This document shows, piece by piece, positions 37,107 through 49,832 of a stretch of 64,000 nucleotides of DNA. Under the pieces are notes generated by a model. It was not told the DNA's origin and searched no databases. It saw only the letters and a program-made list of their open reading frames with translations. Position numbers and translations under genes: made by a program. Each line of letters begins with the position of its first letter. Position 1 is the stretch's first letter. Location: assembly GCA_025201805.1 (NCBI GenBank), contig MU619278.1:129738-193737 (forward strand), written 5' to 3'. Origin of the DNA: Parasitella parasitica. Its lineage: Eukaryota > Mucoromycota > Mucoromycetes > Mucorales > Mucoraceae.

Positions 37107-38214
37107 CTTGGCTCTTTCCTCGGGAAAGTCGGGCTTGTCAAGCTGCTGAAAGCGTTATTCCGACTAATTATAGTGTGAAATTCGTAACCATTAAACACTA
37201 CTGGAACGGGACATGACGGAAGTGCAAACATGTTCTCGCCTGTCCGACTTTCTCCTTTAAGAAGCAAGAATGCGCTCTTTACTTTTTCTTTGTTATAGGA
37301 GAGAGGCTAGAATAAGTTAATGCAACAAATAACAGTATTCTATGCAATAATAATAAAAATAAAAAGGATAATCAAATGTAGAAAAATCAGGATTTTAGAG
37401 CAAAAGGTCTCAAATGAATCACTTCCCCACATTATAACTTGTCCAATCATTAACAACGAGAGTAAAATTCACACATCGTGGGAACTATATTTTAATCTAC
37501 GATTTCGCCTTTGATCTAGTTTGCAAAAGACTCCTTTTTACTAATTTCCACGGAACACAATGTCTTAACTGTATTACTATGACGCTATTGAAATATACGT
37601 TGGATGGTATATTTGCTACAAAAGAACATTCTTTCTACTGCCATCCATTTAACAGATCTTTATTTGCTGCATTGTTATTCTTATTTTTGTCTCTGCAGAC
37701 TATAAAGCCTTGTTAATTGAAATGTGTGTTTTCTTCCTCTTGATGTAATTCACTTTCAAGCAGTAAAAATCATGTTACTCATCCTTAATCGAATATTGGG
37801 TATTTGCTAATGACTGGGATGTAAAAAATATGAATGTCATATGTGATTTCATTAGCTTACCAAACCCAATCGCATTGCTTGAAATTACTCTATATTATAT
37901 ACATACCTTTTTGACATGCATTCCCATGGCAACTTTGTCTTGTAAAAATAGTATACAGTGCCTTTGTCTATTTCCAAATTTATTAAGTAGCTAATGAAAA
38001 TCTTTCATATAGTAATTTGCAATGATAATAGAGATGATCAAGTACACACAGGTTCGTGCTATTCTATACGTGGCATTTTTTACCGCACAGAAGTGTCGAA
38101 TCACCAAATGTAATTTTAAAATTAGAGAACAATCAAATACAATGAATTAAAGGGTATAATATGAGAGCAAATAGGAAAAAGATGACTATGCCTACATAAA
38201 AATCAGATTAACAT
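37107..38214. other. Intergenic, upstream of PEPCK and downstream of the MTC6-like gene
   Basis: About 1.1 kb, the likely regulatory region of PEPCK on its left side. No coding sequence is supported. Confidence 0.55.
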
Positions 38215-40060
38215 TCATATTATGTACAACAAGGCAATTTTTATACTAACAGGAACTGTTACATACTCCCGTCTAGCCAACATGGCTTTTACCATGGCTT
38301 TACGAGACTTGGAATTTCTATTTCTCCAAAGACGAGCACATTTTACCCAAGTAAAGATTCCTACTAATATTAAAACAATGACGCCGCCTACGATTGATGT
38401 TTGGATCAAGCCTAAATATTCCTCGCCAGTCTATGAATTCCATCATGGTAAGTTTTCTGATGGCATCCTTAAATTTCGTCACAGCCAGACTTACATCACT
38501 TGCCCACCAGCATGAGCCATACCTTCCAATGACCCAGCAAGTGTTCATATTATAAGCCAAATTCAAATTGACCCACACTTTTTCCTCTGTAATATTTTCA
38601 GCGACCATCAGGTTTCTCAAGATGGTGTTTTGTCGCGGCACTCGAGGAACGTCAAAAATATAATTTTCGGGGCAGGCAGAAAGGGAGCGATCATATGACA
38701 ATGTGTTTTTGGTCAAAACCCAGGCACTGGGGTTATTTGCCTTTCTACAAGCTGCACGATATTGATCTGCGCAATCATTGGCCTGCCAGCGACCATTGCT
38801 TTTCTTGATGGCTGCGCATCGAAGCTCGTTGTTATTTGCCGGCTCGTTTACATCCCAAGACCAAATAGTAGACAGCACATTGTCGGCTAAATGTCCACTA
38901 TCTACTGCAGAGTATATTGAGTGTGCGTTTGAATAGTTGGATCGAGTAAAGTAAGGTGAATAGCCGCATTCAGTCTTTTGCATGTGTGTACGTAGCTTTG
39001 ATCAGTAAAGTTACACGTATATATCATTATACTGTGATCCACTTACTAATTGCAATGCCGATTCATATGAAAACGGCAGCTCTTCATCATCTATAAAAAT
39101 CCAGGAGCCATCGCTCAAGCAAGTTGATTCGGTTGCATTCATCAAACCACCCAAACTATTGGAGCTAAATATAGTATTGTTGTCATACATGGAAAGTCGA
39201 AAGGTTGTATTTTCACTAGAGGGAACAATTCCATATCCAATCATTAATTGGACTTTTTCTTCGATCAGATACAGCCATTGAGGCCAAGACACTTGGGCCG
39301 TTTGTTGCTTAATAATAGGAAAGTAAGGCTCTCTTCCGTGCGCATAAAAAGAGGCGCTGATGTTGATTCTATCGACTGTCAAATTCGAAGGTGTATAAAT
39401 GCGAGGTAGCAGTGCAGAATTGGGTGTGATTGATTTTCGGATGATTTGGCCAAGATTGGAGTCGGTTTTGGCTGTTTCTGAGGCATTTGTGGATAGATCG
39501 TGCAAATTCAAGACGAGAAATGCAATATCTGTCTTGAACGGGGATCGACTCACTTCTGTTGACACCAAGTAATCATTCACCGTATCCAAAAAGTTACTAA
39601 ACTTGAAATTAGACGCACAAATGTAGCCGTTAGGCAAAGTGATGTCTCCAGATGCCGCTTGTGTGGTCGTATCGTTGCCATGGATACTAAACGGGCATAG
39701 CTGCCAATCCAGTTCTATCGGATCCCAATACAGATCTACGACAAGTCTTTTATATCCCATGATCAGTACATTATCCACTTCTGATAACTTTTTCTTTGAG
39801 TAATCTCGTCCAAAAAAGGCAGTCGATAATTCTAATGCAGGCCATACAAGTTGATCAATTGTAACATTCATGGCTATATCTCTTTGAATTTGTATAGCTG
39901 TTGTTATGTTGGGAGAATTGAACGAAATGTTTTGATATGGTGTGTCACCCAGATAGGTGAAAGGCTCGAGCACTTGATCATATGATGGCCATGTTGTAGC
40001 TAATGCTTTGCTTGGCAGCAATTGCAGTATTAGCAGCCGTAACAAAAACGAAACTATCAT
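38215..40060 (-). CDS. MTC6-like membrane glycoprotein (maintenance of telomere capping protein 6 family)
   Basis: Three exons (39047-40060, 38495-38995, 38215-38421, complement) give 573 aa. Seen: a signal peptide, many N-glycosylation sequons, the family block VVDLYWDPIELDWQLCP, a C-type-lectin-like segment (WSWDVNEPANNNELRC, NGRWQANDC, AACRK), a late motif CWVIGRYGSCWW, one C-terminal membrane helix (VGGVIVLILVGIFTWV) and a basic cytosolic tail. This matches fungal MTC6 proteins, type I membrane proteins of unclear function. The intron 2 acceptor was placed at 38422-38423 because it alone joins the TM exon in phase. A possible third intron (donor at CCT-GTTAGT near 38252) would change the last residues to a short ...VPA ending. 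The promoter touches the assembly gap. Confidence 0.82.
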
Positions 40061-40090
40061 AAGCTTCTTCTTATTCTCTGACAATGGCAA

Positions 40091-40100
40091 NNNNNNNNNN
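40091..40100. other. Assembly gap (ten N) with a 50-base poly-A tract at 40101-40150
   Basis: Ten unknown bases followed by exactly A-rich sequence to 40150. It sits 31 bp upstream of the MTC6-like start codon. The true gap length is unknown, so the promoter region here should not be trusted. Confidence 0.95.
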
Positions 40101-40150
<50 letters not shown>

Positions 40151-40152
<2 letters not shown>

Positions 40153-42206
40153 TGAGATATCCTAAATTATTTTCTCGGTAGAATATTAAATTATGAACAG
40201 AGCGAGGAGGAAGGCCCAATCAAAGTCAGATTAGATAAACCCAAAGCAAGATGATAAACTAGGCTGTATAATAGACGAGAGCAGGTTATTAGTTACTTTA
40301 TCATGTATTCATAAGGTCTACTCGCCGTTCTTGAAATCTGTGCGACAAAATATCAAACATTTAGTGATGCTTGAAATACCTATTTCAATTGAAACATATC
40401 AAGCAAAGCAAAGACAGTTTGATACATCTATATCATCGCATTAAGCCTTGGATACGATGCCCTTTTTATGAAGAAGAGATAGATATGAAATCACCCCTTG
40501 TATTTACTTCTAAAGTTGCATATAAATTGCCTAGCCAGGTTTGTAATATACCAGAAATTGGATATGGTATTATTACGCCCATTACTTCAATGTGGCTGCT
40601 ATCTAATGATAAAATATTTGACTGAATCGATTGATTTGCTATCCATGCGAGTTTTGTCAAAAATGATTGATGCTATTTCAAAATTTATAAATGATTGCTA
40701 TTCGAAAAAAAACTTTATTTTATAAAGAATAGGATGCGAATAGACCAATTTATAATTAAAAACAAGAACACAGCAAAATAAACACAATCCAACGAGGAAT
40801 AGAGTGTATAAATGCTTTGTTTGGTTTTGTAATTCCCATTCAAGTTTCGAATTTTTGAGAAGTCGGCGTTGAATCAAGTATACTGTATCTCATTTTCAAA
40901 AACTAGTTAAAAATATATAGAAGCTTCAGAAAACTATAAAAAAATATGTGCGTATGCAACAAAGCGTGAAAAAAATGGTCATGTATTTTGATTTGAAATA
41001 AGAGCTCATTCAACAGAGTAAATCATATTGAAAGTCGGGCGAAATAGCTTGAATCAACCAAATTGGGAGATTCGAAATCCAAAAAAGGCGATTTTTTAAG
41101 CTGTACACTTCGTTCTAATTAATAATATGTTGATATGTTAACGCTTGTTTACTGAATTTCAGCAACACTTATGACAATTTTTGAAAGAAATCAAAATGGG
41201 TTGCGATTTATTGACCTGATGAAAGATAAGCGAAATCATGAATCATTTTGTAAAAAGGAGCGAGTGAGACAAAGTAAGCAAAAGGTGTATTGCCATCACC
41301 AACAAAAACGAGCGGATAAGCCTGTAATAAAAGGACAGGTAGTATATCTGTCAAGTTCAACAGTCAGTTAATCCGCTTTCTCTGAAGTTTGTTGGCCACG
41401 AACAGCTTTTCTGTAAAGACACTATTGAGAACGGAGGTTTGTCAGTTTGTGTTTGATGCATTAAAATGTGGAACAAGGTTTAGTAACAAGTAGATTATGT
41501 TTGAGACATTGCTCATTTTTAAATAAGTCTCGATTCCGAATGGCGAATCTCGTAAGTATTAATCAGTACACAAATGACATAATTTCCCACAATATTGATT
41601 TGAGATCTTATTAGTGTACCTGTATACGCCAGATTTTTGTTTGCTTAATTTGCTTATGTAAGTTTCAGGTATATGGTGGCATTTATCTATGGGTGATGTA
41701 GGCGGGTATGGTGGGCACAATATGTATTAAGGCTGTTGGCTTGACCTATAATCGACGCTTCCAAAATTTAAGTCTTGCAAAACCAAGACGAAGTTATTAG
41801 CTGATCAGGCATACCTCATATTGTCATTATTATTAAGCAACTATTTTTATAGGCATCATAGCTGGTGGAAGATATTCATTTTCTCCTTAAATTGGCATTC
41901 ATGACAAAAATTGACTGAACTTTTTTTGGCAAAACATGTGTTTTAGGAGTCTCCAAACAACCACCAAAGCGTACTAGTTGTCCAAATTCATGAAAATACA
42001 CCGAACAAGGTTTATTCACTTTTTGTTCTTCAATAATGAGCAAACGGCCAAAACGCTGATGCATAATAATAGCAGATAGAATTTAGTATTTATAAAAAGA
42101 AGGGAATAAGTGATATATATAGAGAAATATAATATATATATAATATATATAATGGTGTGCAGTAGTGATGGCAAAAGGCAGTATAAAAAAAAAAAAAAAA
42201 AAAAAA
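40151..42206. other. Gene-poor intergenic region
   Basis: Two kilobases of AT-rich sequence with short unconvincing frames (40371-40725, 41171-41371, 41876-42064). An AT dinucleotide-rich stretch and an A tract lie at 42110-42206. Confidence 0.55.
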
Positions 42207-44210
42207 CTATTCTTCTGACAGTGTGCCCAGCTCATTACTGCGACGAATGGAAGAAATGGACGAACCAGATGACTTTCTGGATGTTGTTTCTGCATTTTCT
42301 TCTTCACTTAAAGAGCCAACAGCGCTGTCACTGCTTACAACGGCAGAAGTTTCAGGCTCTTCTTTAACAGGAGTCCAACCCATGCCACTCATTCTACGTA
42401 ACGCTTTAGCCCAACTACTCGAGCCGTTGCTACTTGTGCTGGTAGACTTTGATGCTTCAGGTTGTGGCCCTCCTTTTGTTACTATAGATGAATGTCTGCG
42501 TTTATCTTCCTGCGAAGAGGCTAGATTGGAAGGTTCCTGAAGAGTTTCAATGGAAGGTAGATAGGATGGTTTGAATCCCCAGGATGAGATGGTTCTGCGA
42601 CGATTACGGTTGGCTGAAGTAAGTAATTTAGATGCTGCTCCATTTGCAGCAGGTTCAACAGTTGATACAGTTTTAGTAGGTGTTGGCCCTACTCCTCTTT
42701 CACTATTTGCTCCTGCTCCTGCTCCTTCTCCTTCTCCTTCTGCTGGATTATTTGCTAGGTCAGATGATTTTTGATTTGTAGGTGTTGTGGGCTGATCGAT
42801 ACTAAGAACATCTTCCAGTTGCTTGTTGTTGATAATCTTCATTAATATCTTGTTCATGTAAAGTTGGAGTGCACGATTTGTATCTTGGAGGGTCTTGATT
42901 TCTTCGTTTAATTCTATTCAGATGTATTTAGTAAATGCTACATGCCATTGTGTGAATTAACAAAATACTTTGAATAGTTCGATCTGATTGATTATTCCAA
43001 TCCGGTACAGACGAGGCCAATTCAGCAGCAAGGTTCAAACCTTGGTTATTACTTGAAGTGCTGATCGATTCTTTCATAGCCGGGCTATCTTCCACCTGAT
43101 ATGGCGTTAATATATCTATATTTATAGGGATATACGTACTATTGAAATTTTACCTGCATAATTGGATTCATGATAAATTCACCGTTGATGGTCTTTTCAT
43201 GTAACAAGATTTGATAACTTTCGTTTTCCTCCATCAACCCTTGATATAATTTTTTAATGCTAGCAATCTCATGCTGTAAATGAGTTTCATGAAGTGATTT
43301 ATCTTGTAATTCGGTTTTTTGCTCTTGAATAACTGACTTTAATTTCTCGACTTCGTTTTTCAAATCGAAAATCAACTTGTCTTGAGCTTTGATGGTTCTT
43401 TGGGCGATTTTTGTTTCGCGGGCATAGGAAGAGTCCATTACAGCTAATTTTGAAGCAGGTCTCTCGTTCGCTAACAATGAATATCTGCCATTGTTGTCGT
43501 TTGAAGCTGCACCCGGTTGCTGTTCGCCAATATTGGATAGGCCGCTTGTAAATGGACTCATAATGCCCACTGTACTGGTGGTGACGCTACGTTTTCTGGT
43601 TGTGCGCGGTGTGCGTGGCTCGCCTGTGTTACTGAGACTGAGAGTTCTGATTTGGTTATAGAGATCTGCTTCTTTTTGTTGCCATAGAGACTTATCGGTT
43701 TCATAAACCTGTAACTATAAACAAGAATGTTTTTTAATTTACACAAGAAGATGGTTTCGTGCAACATTAGGGTCCTTACTTCAAAGCTTAGTTTTTTTTC
43801 AATGTCTTTCTTGGCTTTTGTAAGTTGTTGAATCTCTTTTCTTAGAATACCCAGGTCTTGCTCGTGAGCGTACAATTGAGTCTCGAGGCGAGCTTGAGTG
43901 TTGCCATAATTTGAATTGTCTAGTTGGATAGCAGCCAATTTCTGTATAATAGTAAAATGGTTAATTAGTAAAGAACTCGTATTCTGTCAAGGTCCACGAG
44001 AAACTTTACTTGTCTTAAATAATCATTGTCGTTGTTCAGTGCTTTATGTTGTTTTGTCTGATTATCAATGTCATGTCGAAGCTTTTATCCCTTCATTAGT
44101 AAAAGGCATTTCATTGTATTGCCGCATCTTACCTCATTTTCAATTTCTTGCCCTTGCTTTATCTGTTCTTGCAACGATTGTATCAAAATAGCAAGTTCGT
44201 CGGTGGTCAT
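42207..44210 (-). CDS. Coiled-coil protein of unknown function
   Basis: Six exons (44133-44210, 44010-44081, 43780-43941, 43154-43714, 42969-43095, 42207-42913, complement) join in phase to 568 aa starting MTTDELAILIQ. The N-terminal half is rich in heptad coiled coils (residues about 1-115 and 210-300). A basic Ser/Thr/Arg block (PRTPRTTRKRS) sits between. The C-terminal third is low-complexity with EGEGEGAGAGA and serine-rich stretches, containing SSWAKALRRMSGMGW. No enzyme motif is seen. It could be a cytoskeletal, spindle-pole or polarity scaffold, but I recognise no family. Exon 2 is only 72 bp. Confidence 0.75.
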
Positions 44211-45335
44211 CTTTTGTATGTTTGTAAAAAAATAAAAAATAAAAACAAGTTTTTCGAATAAACAAGAGAGAACAAAGAAATTTTGGGTGTTTTGTTGTTT
44301 GTATAAATATATTTATATATATTTATATATAAAAGGGAGAAAGGGGAAAAGGGGATGAAGGGATTTCAAAGGTTCAAGAAAATGTGAAAAAAGGAATTTA
44401 ATAAAAACAAACAACACTTTCATAAACAAGATATCGCCAGCAAGCAGTTAGCTATTTGTAAGGCAGTGATACTAACATTTAGTATCAGTGTTCAAAAGCT
44501 GAGCTTTGCCATAATATCGTGCTATTTGTACCACAGATAGCTTGTTGCCTCTCCTCCTTTTCTGGTTTTCCATAAAATCATGGGACCTTTCTTTCACATT
44601 TTCGCTCCTCAGTTGCAAATACGTTTATTACTTGGGTAATTGGCAGCGTATAAGAAATCCTAAAACGAAAAATCATGTATAATATCGCGGGGCTATGTGC
44701 GGGTGTATTTTGGCAAAGTTTCAATGCCTCAAGCTGTGAAGCCATAGTATTAAAAAAATCTGAATTTTAATACGGGAGTAGTTATACATCTTGTAAAGAT
44801 TTGTTTCTCGAATCTCTTTACAAAACAGTTATACTTGTATTTTTACTTCTATAATCCATTGTGCCAAAATTGCTTTAGAGTGTTTTTTTTATTTTGTAAT
44901 ATTAGCTAAAACAGCATATTTTTGGAGAACGTATAATGTGCCAGTATCACGTTTTTCAATAAATTTTTGCTGTCAGCAATACTCAGTTCCAATGTTAACT
45001 TTTCTATTGATTGACTTACCATCAATGTTGATTTATATCTCAATCAACCATCCAATTTTTTTTGCTACTTATATATAACTGACGTAATTTACTACTTGAT
45101 ATAACCTTGTTTTTATCTCTTCAATGCTGTTGATTATGAGAATTTGATAGAAATCATCAATGATGATGATATGGAGAAGCCATTCAATATCCGAAAAAGG
45201 TGAATCAATTAGATGTGACTCGAGCGATAATAACGGAAAATGTCAATGAAAAGGAAGAACCCCGAGTTTAAATAAGAAGTGCTCAAAGTGCAACTCTTTC
45301 TCTTCATTTCAAAACTCTTTAATTCCTCAATTGAT
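44211..45335. other. Divergent promoter region, coiled-coil gene / QPRTase
   Basis: About 1.1 kb with no supported coding sequence. TATATATTTATATA-like repeats lie near 44300-44335. Confidence 0.6.
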
Positions 45336-46494
<1,159 letters not shown>

Positions 46495-46568
46495 GTCACA
46501 TTTGCAAGTCTATAGAAACAAAGTGGAAGCTTCAGAACCCCTTTAATGTCTTTTTATTTTTAACCAAT

Positions 46569-47562
46569 ATGTTACTTGATACTTTAAATCATAAAAAACT
46601 ACTTAATGTACCGTGGGCTATCCGTAGAGTCGAAAATAAAACTTATTATGTCAAATACATGTTCGAAGAGAATGAATATGCAGTTCTAGTCACTGATTTA
46701 CGTTTGGTTTGGTTTGAACATGGCGATTTTAAACGCATTCAACAGAATGGCAAAGTACAGAGCATCGATATAGAATCCGAAAAAGAAGCAATAGCAGTTT
46801 TGACTCGCTTAAAGCAGTTATTTATCGATAGCATCTCTCGCTGTAGCATTAAAAAAGAAGCCAGTAAAATCAGCCTACACTGTAAACCTAGCATGAGCCA
46901 AATCCAAAATAGAATAAACACCCTTTCCTGGATATTTAAATGCGAGTTACTTGATCAAGAGAGTATCAGTGATGATGCATTGAGTGGACCGGAAGTTGTT
47001 TACGAACATTTTATTCAACCTAGTCAAGCAATTGTTAATCATTTTACCGAAAACATGTCAGGTAACATTAACCATGTGGCAAATGATGCATTGGATTGGC
47101 TAAATTATGTGTTTTAAATGAATAGATGAAAATCAAATTAAATTAAAGATGGTAAGCATATGAAGCAATTATTGGTTTATTGCATTGATCAATAAATGAT
47201 AGATGAAAGCATCAGCGTCTATGTACTCGACTACATCTTTATGTTATATATCTGAATTAATAAATGATGAAAGTAAGGAACCGGCAAAAAGAAGAATTTT
47301 GGTTATTTATTGACCATGCATTCAGATACTGGAACCATTGCAACAGTTACACAGTCGCCCCAAGAGAAACTAGAACCTCCAAGTCCAAAAGAAGAGATAC
47401 CCATGATAGTATGTAATTCACCAAATCTTTATTAAGTTTTATTAATTTTGAAAATAGACAGATGAAGAGCTGAAAGAAAGGAAAAGAAAAGAAACACAAT
47501 TATTAGAGCAGGAGGAAAGAAAACGATTGATGGCCGCCAGTAAAAAAAGAAGAAAGCTTTAA
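46569..47562 (+). CDS. XLF/Nej1-like non-homologous end-joining factor
   Basis: Five exons (46569-47061, 47126-47151, 47203-47272, 47326-47408, 47458-47562) join in phase to 258 aa. The head domain matches XLF: WAIRRVENKTYYVKY, then YAVLVTDLRLVWFE (human XLF has a very similar stretch), then WIFKCELL and the EHFIQPS helix start. The short middle exons add DENQIKLKM and continue the helical region. The last exons add an acidic/proline linker and the basic tail SKKRRKL, like the C-terminal basic motif of fungal Nej1/XLF that helps nuclear entry and Ku/DNA contact. It would bridge DNA ends with Ligase IV-XRCC4. A simple ORF reading ends at 47117, but that uses intron sequence. The start is 74 bp after the upstream gene. 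Confidence 0.82.
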
Positions 47563-47939
47563 AGCCTCGTGGAAGGGGTAAATGGACTTCCTCTTTCTGT
47601 GCACAAAATAAACTTTTTGTCGCAGCTCGACATGTGGGAATTATCTTGCTGTTGCTGCTGTAAATAACGGTCAAATTCATCTGATGGTGAAGGAGGCATA
47701 TAAATACCATGAACATTAACTGTAGACAATTTGATCATATCTGTTGATGTTGCGGGTGATGTTTCTAATGACAGACTAGTGGATTTTTGTCTCGGTAAAA
47801 GTTTGCCAACAAATGAAATTTTTGAAAGTTGATTCTTTTTTGGATTTTTTATTTGCGTTGCAACTTTTTCGATGCTTGATCTCGATTGCCAGAAAGAACC
47901 CTTCTTCACATGTACATTTTGAGGCTCTAAAGAAGGCAT
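47559..47939 (-). CDS. Small hypothetical protein, convergent with the XLF gene
   Basis: An intronless frame of 126 aa starts MPSLEPQNVHVKKGS. It is Ser/Thr/Lys-rich with a conserved-looking core NVHGIYMPPSPSDEFDRYLQQQQQD. It is probably disordered and no family is recognised. The frame continues upstream without a stop to 48056, but that extension looks like untranslated T-rich sequence. Its stop overlaps the stop of the convergent gene on the plus strand inside the palindrome GCTTTAAAGC. The coding status is moderate: composition and length are better than neighbouring shadow ORFs. Confidence 0.5.
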   Translation of the reverse strand: MPSLEPQNVHVKKGSFWQSRSSIEKVATQIKNPKKNQLSKISFVGKLLPRQKSTSLSLETSPATSTDMIKLSTVNVHGIYMPPSPSDEFDRYLQQQQQDNSHMSSCDKKFILCTERGSPFTPSTRL

Positions 47940-48856
47940 TGTGTTGAGTAATAAAGAAAAAAAAAATAGTACTTTCCAGATGTGGGAAGTAGTTGTCTTT
48001 TTTAAATAACAATGAGTACTAATTTTCATCATTTTATGCAGGTGAGGTAACACCACTATTCAACACCACACGCTCTTAAACGATTTAGAGCTAGCTGAAA
48101 ATCTCATTATAAAGTTAAATCCAGAAAAATATTTAAATCACTTAAAACTGTGTTTTTGATACAGATTTTTTTTTACCCAAACAACGCAGAGTTGTAAAAA
48201 TAAAATGACAAACGAAATGAAGGACTCGCCGGAATTTGGAGAGAACACCTTTAGAAAGGAAGGCCATCTAAAAAGTAGCCTTCTTTCATGGACATAAAAG
48301 CTCAGATGAAGCATTTAATTATTTGAGTTCAATGAAGAAACTAAATATATCGAAGTGCATGCACAAGCAAGCATAAACACACACTGGGAAATGCCACCTC
48401 CAGAGCTTTTGCTGCTACTACTGTTTCTCTCAAAAAGTAGCGTATTTAAGTAGATATATGCGTTCCTGAGTGAAAATAAAGCATGTATCAGATATAGCTC
48501 TGATTATTGCATTATCATACAAATAGCAACGTGGCTTGATTTGCTCTTTGGGCAAATTGATAGGTGTTTTCTGTACTAAAGTTAGTATTGTTGCAGCCAA
48601 CTGTTTATATATGGTCATGCCAATGAGAATGATAAGATTGTATCAGATGATCTTGACTCCAGGGTACGATATTTATATTTGATCTGGGTCTTGCGAAAAG
48701 GATATAGAAAATGCAATCTGCTAAAAAAAAAGTATAATCTTTCAAAATAGGCCATTAAGCGGGGGAAAAGTTGATATCTCAGATTTGGTGGTAATTCGTT
48801 CGTCCAAAAAGGAACGTATACAAAAATAATTTTTGGGCTCGTATTATGATGTACAG

Positions 48857-49289
48857 TGCTTCCGCCCTCAATTTAACGATTTTTTGAAAAGCCTGGCCGC
48901 TTTTTCGAAAAATTTTGCGCGCATTTTTGAGTTCAAGTTGACCAGAAAAATAAACCTAATTTGGTCAGCTATTTGAAAACAATTTGACCAGCCTTTTGAA
49001 ATATATCCTTGTAGTTTACAACTGGAAACAGGTACTGCAATCACAAGTTCAAACAGATTCAACACAATTGCAAAATCGATGTAAATCACTAATATTGTAA
49101 AATGACGTGGTTCTACTAACTAGCAAGCAACACAAGTAGCAAGTAGCAAGTTAGCGAGTCGTCTCAATTTATAATAAAAATCACTGCAAACCGTTCCTGA
49201 TCAAATCACTACAATAAGCCATTTCCAATATTAGACTACCATGTTTTACCGTAGCGAAACGTTGCTGCAAAAACATTAAAATCAAGGCA
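48857..49289. mobile_element. Possible degenerate Tc1-like non-autonomous element
   Basis: The segment is bounded by TA-CAGTGC on the left and GCACTG-TA on the right, the termini expected of Tc1-like elements with TA duplications. Beyond the first bases the termini match only weakly and there is no transposase inside. Short internal repeats (TTTGACCAG/TTTGGTCAG, AGTAGCAAGTAGCAAG) are present. A chance pair of hexamers is possible. Confidence 0.25.
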
Positions 49290-49832
49290 CTGTATCAAGC
49301 CAATTCCAACATTTGAGAATTATGTTTTTACCGCAGCAAGCGAAGGTGAAAAACAATTGATGTTTATCTCGAAGGTGAAGCGGGCCTGCGGCAGCACGTG
49401 CTGTAAGCCACGTAGCGGCGTCGTACAGCTCGTTTTTTTTAATTTTTCGTTTTCTTTTTTCTTATAAGGTAAGAGGCTGCCACAGAGGACAGAGGAAGGA
49501 TGGCCGTTCGTTTTTATCAAGATTCTTGGTTTTCAAAAGAACACCACAGTACTTTGATCTTCCAGCCAATGATCTGGATTTCAAGTGTTTGCATACCTTA
49601 TAAGTCTGTATGAATCTACAGGAGTCAAGCTTATGCATTGCCTGTCGTCGATAGGCCACAAAGGAGTATCACGGTGACTGTTTTCATAGCACATGGAGAA
49701 GCGTACAATGTGTTTGTGCCTGTATATTTGTGTGTGTGTGTATGCCACAAATGTAGTTTAGCAATGAAAAAAAAAAAATAGGCTCCAGCTCTGAATACGT
49801 TCCCTTTTCTCTCCCCTTTCATACATTTTGAT

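Noticed and set aside
39011-40219. A 402-codon frame running through the ten N and the poly-A tract
   Set aside because: The part before 40060 is an artefact of translating poly-T and N; the real start has a signal peptide at 40060.
40371-40725. Overlapping short frames on both strands
   Set aside because: No family signal, no codon bias, and AT-rich background explains them.
46569-47117. Single-exon 182-aa XLF model
   Set aside because: Its end lies inside a good GT-AG intron, and the spliced model restores a basic tail typical of the family.
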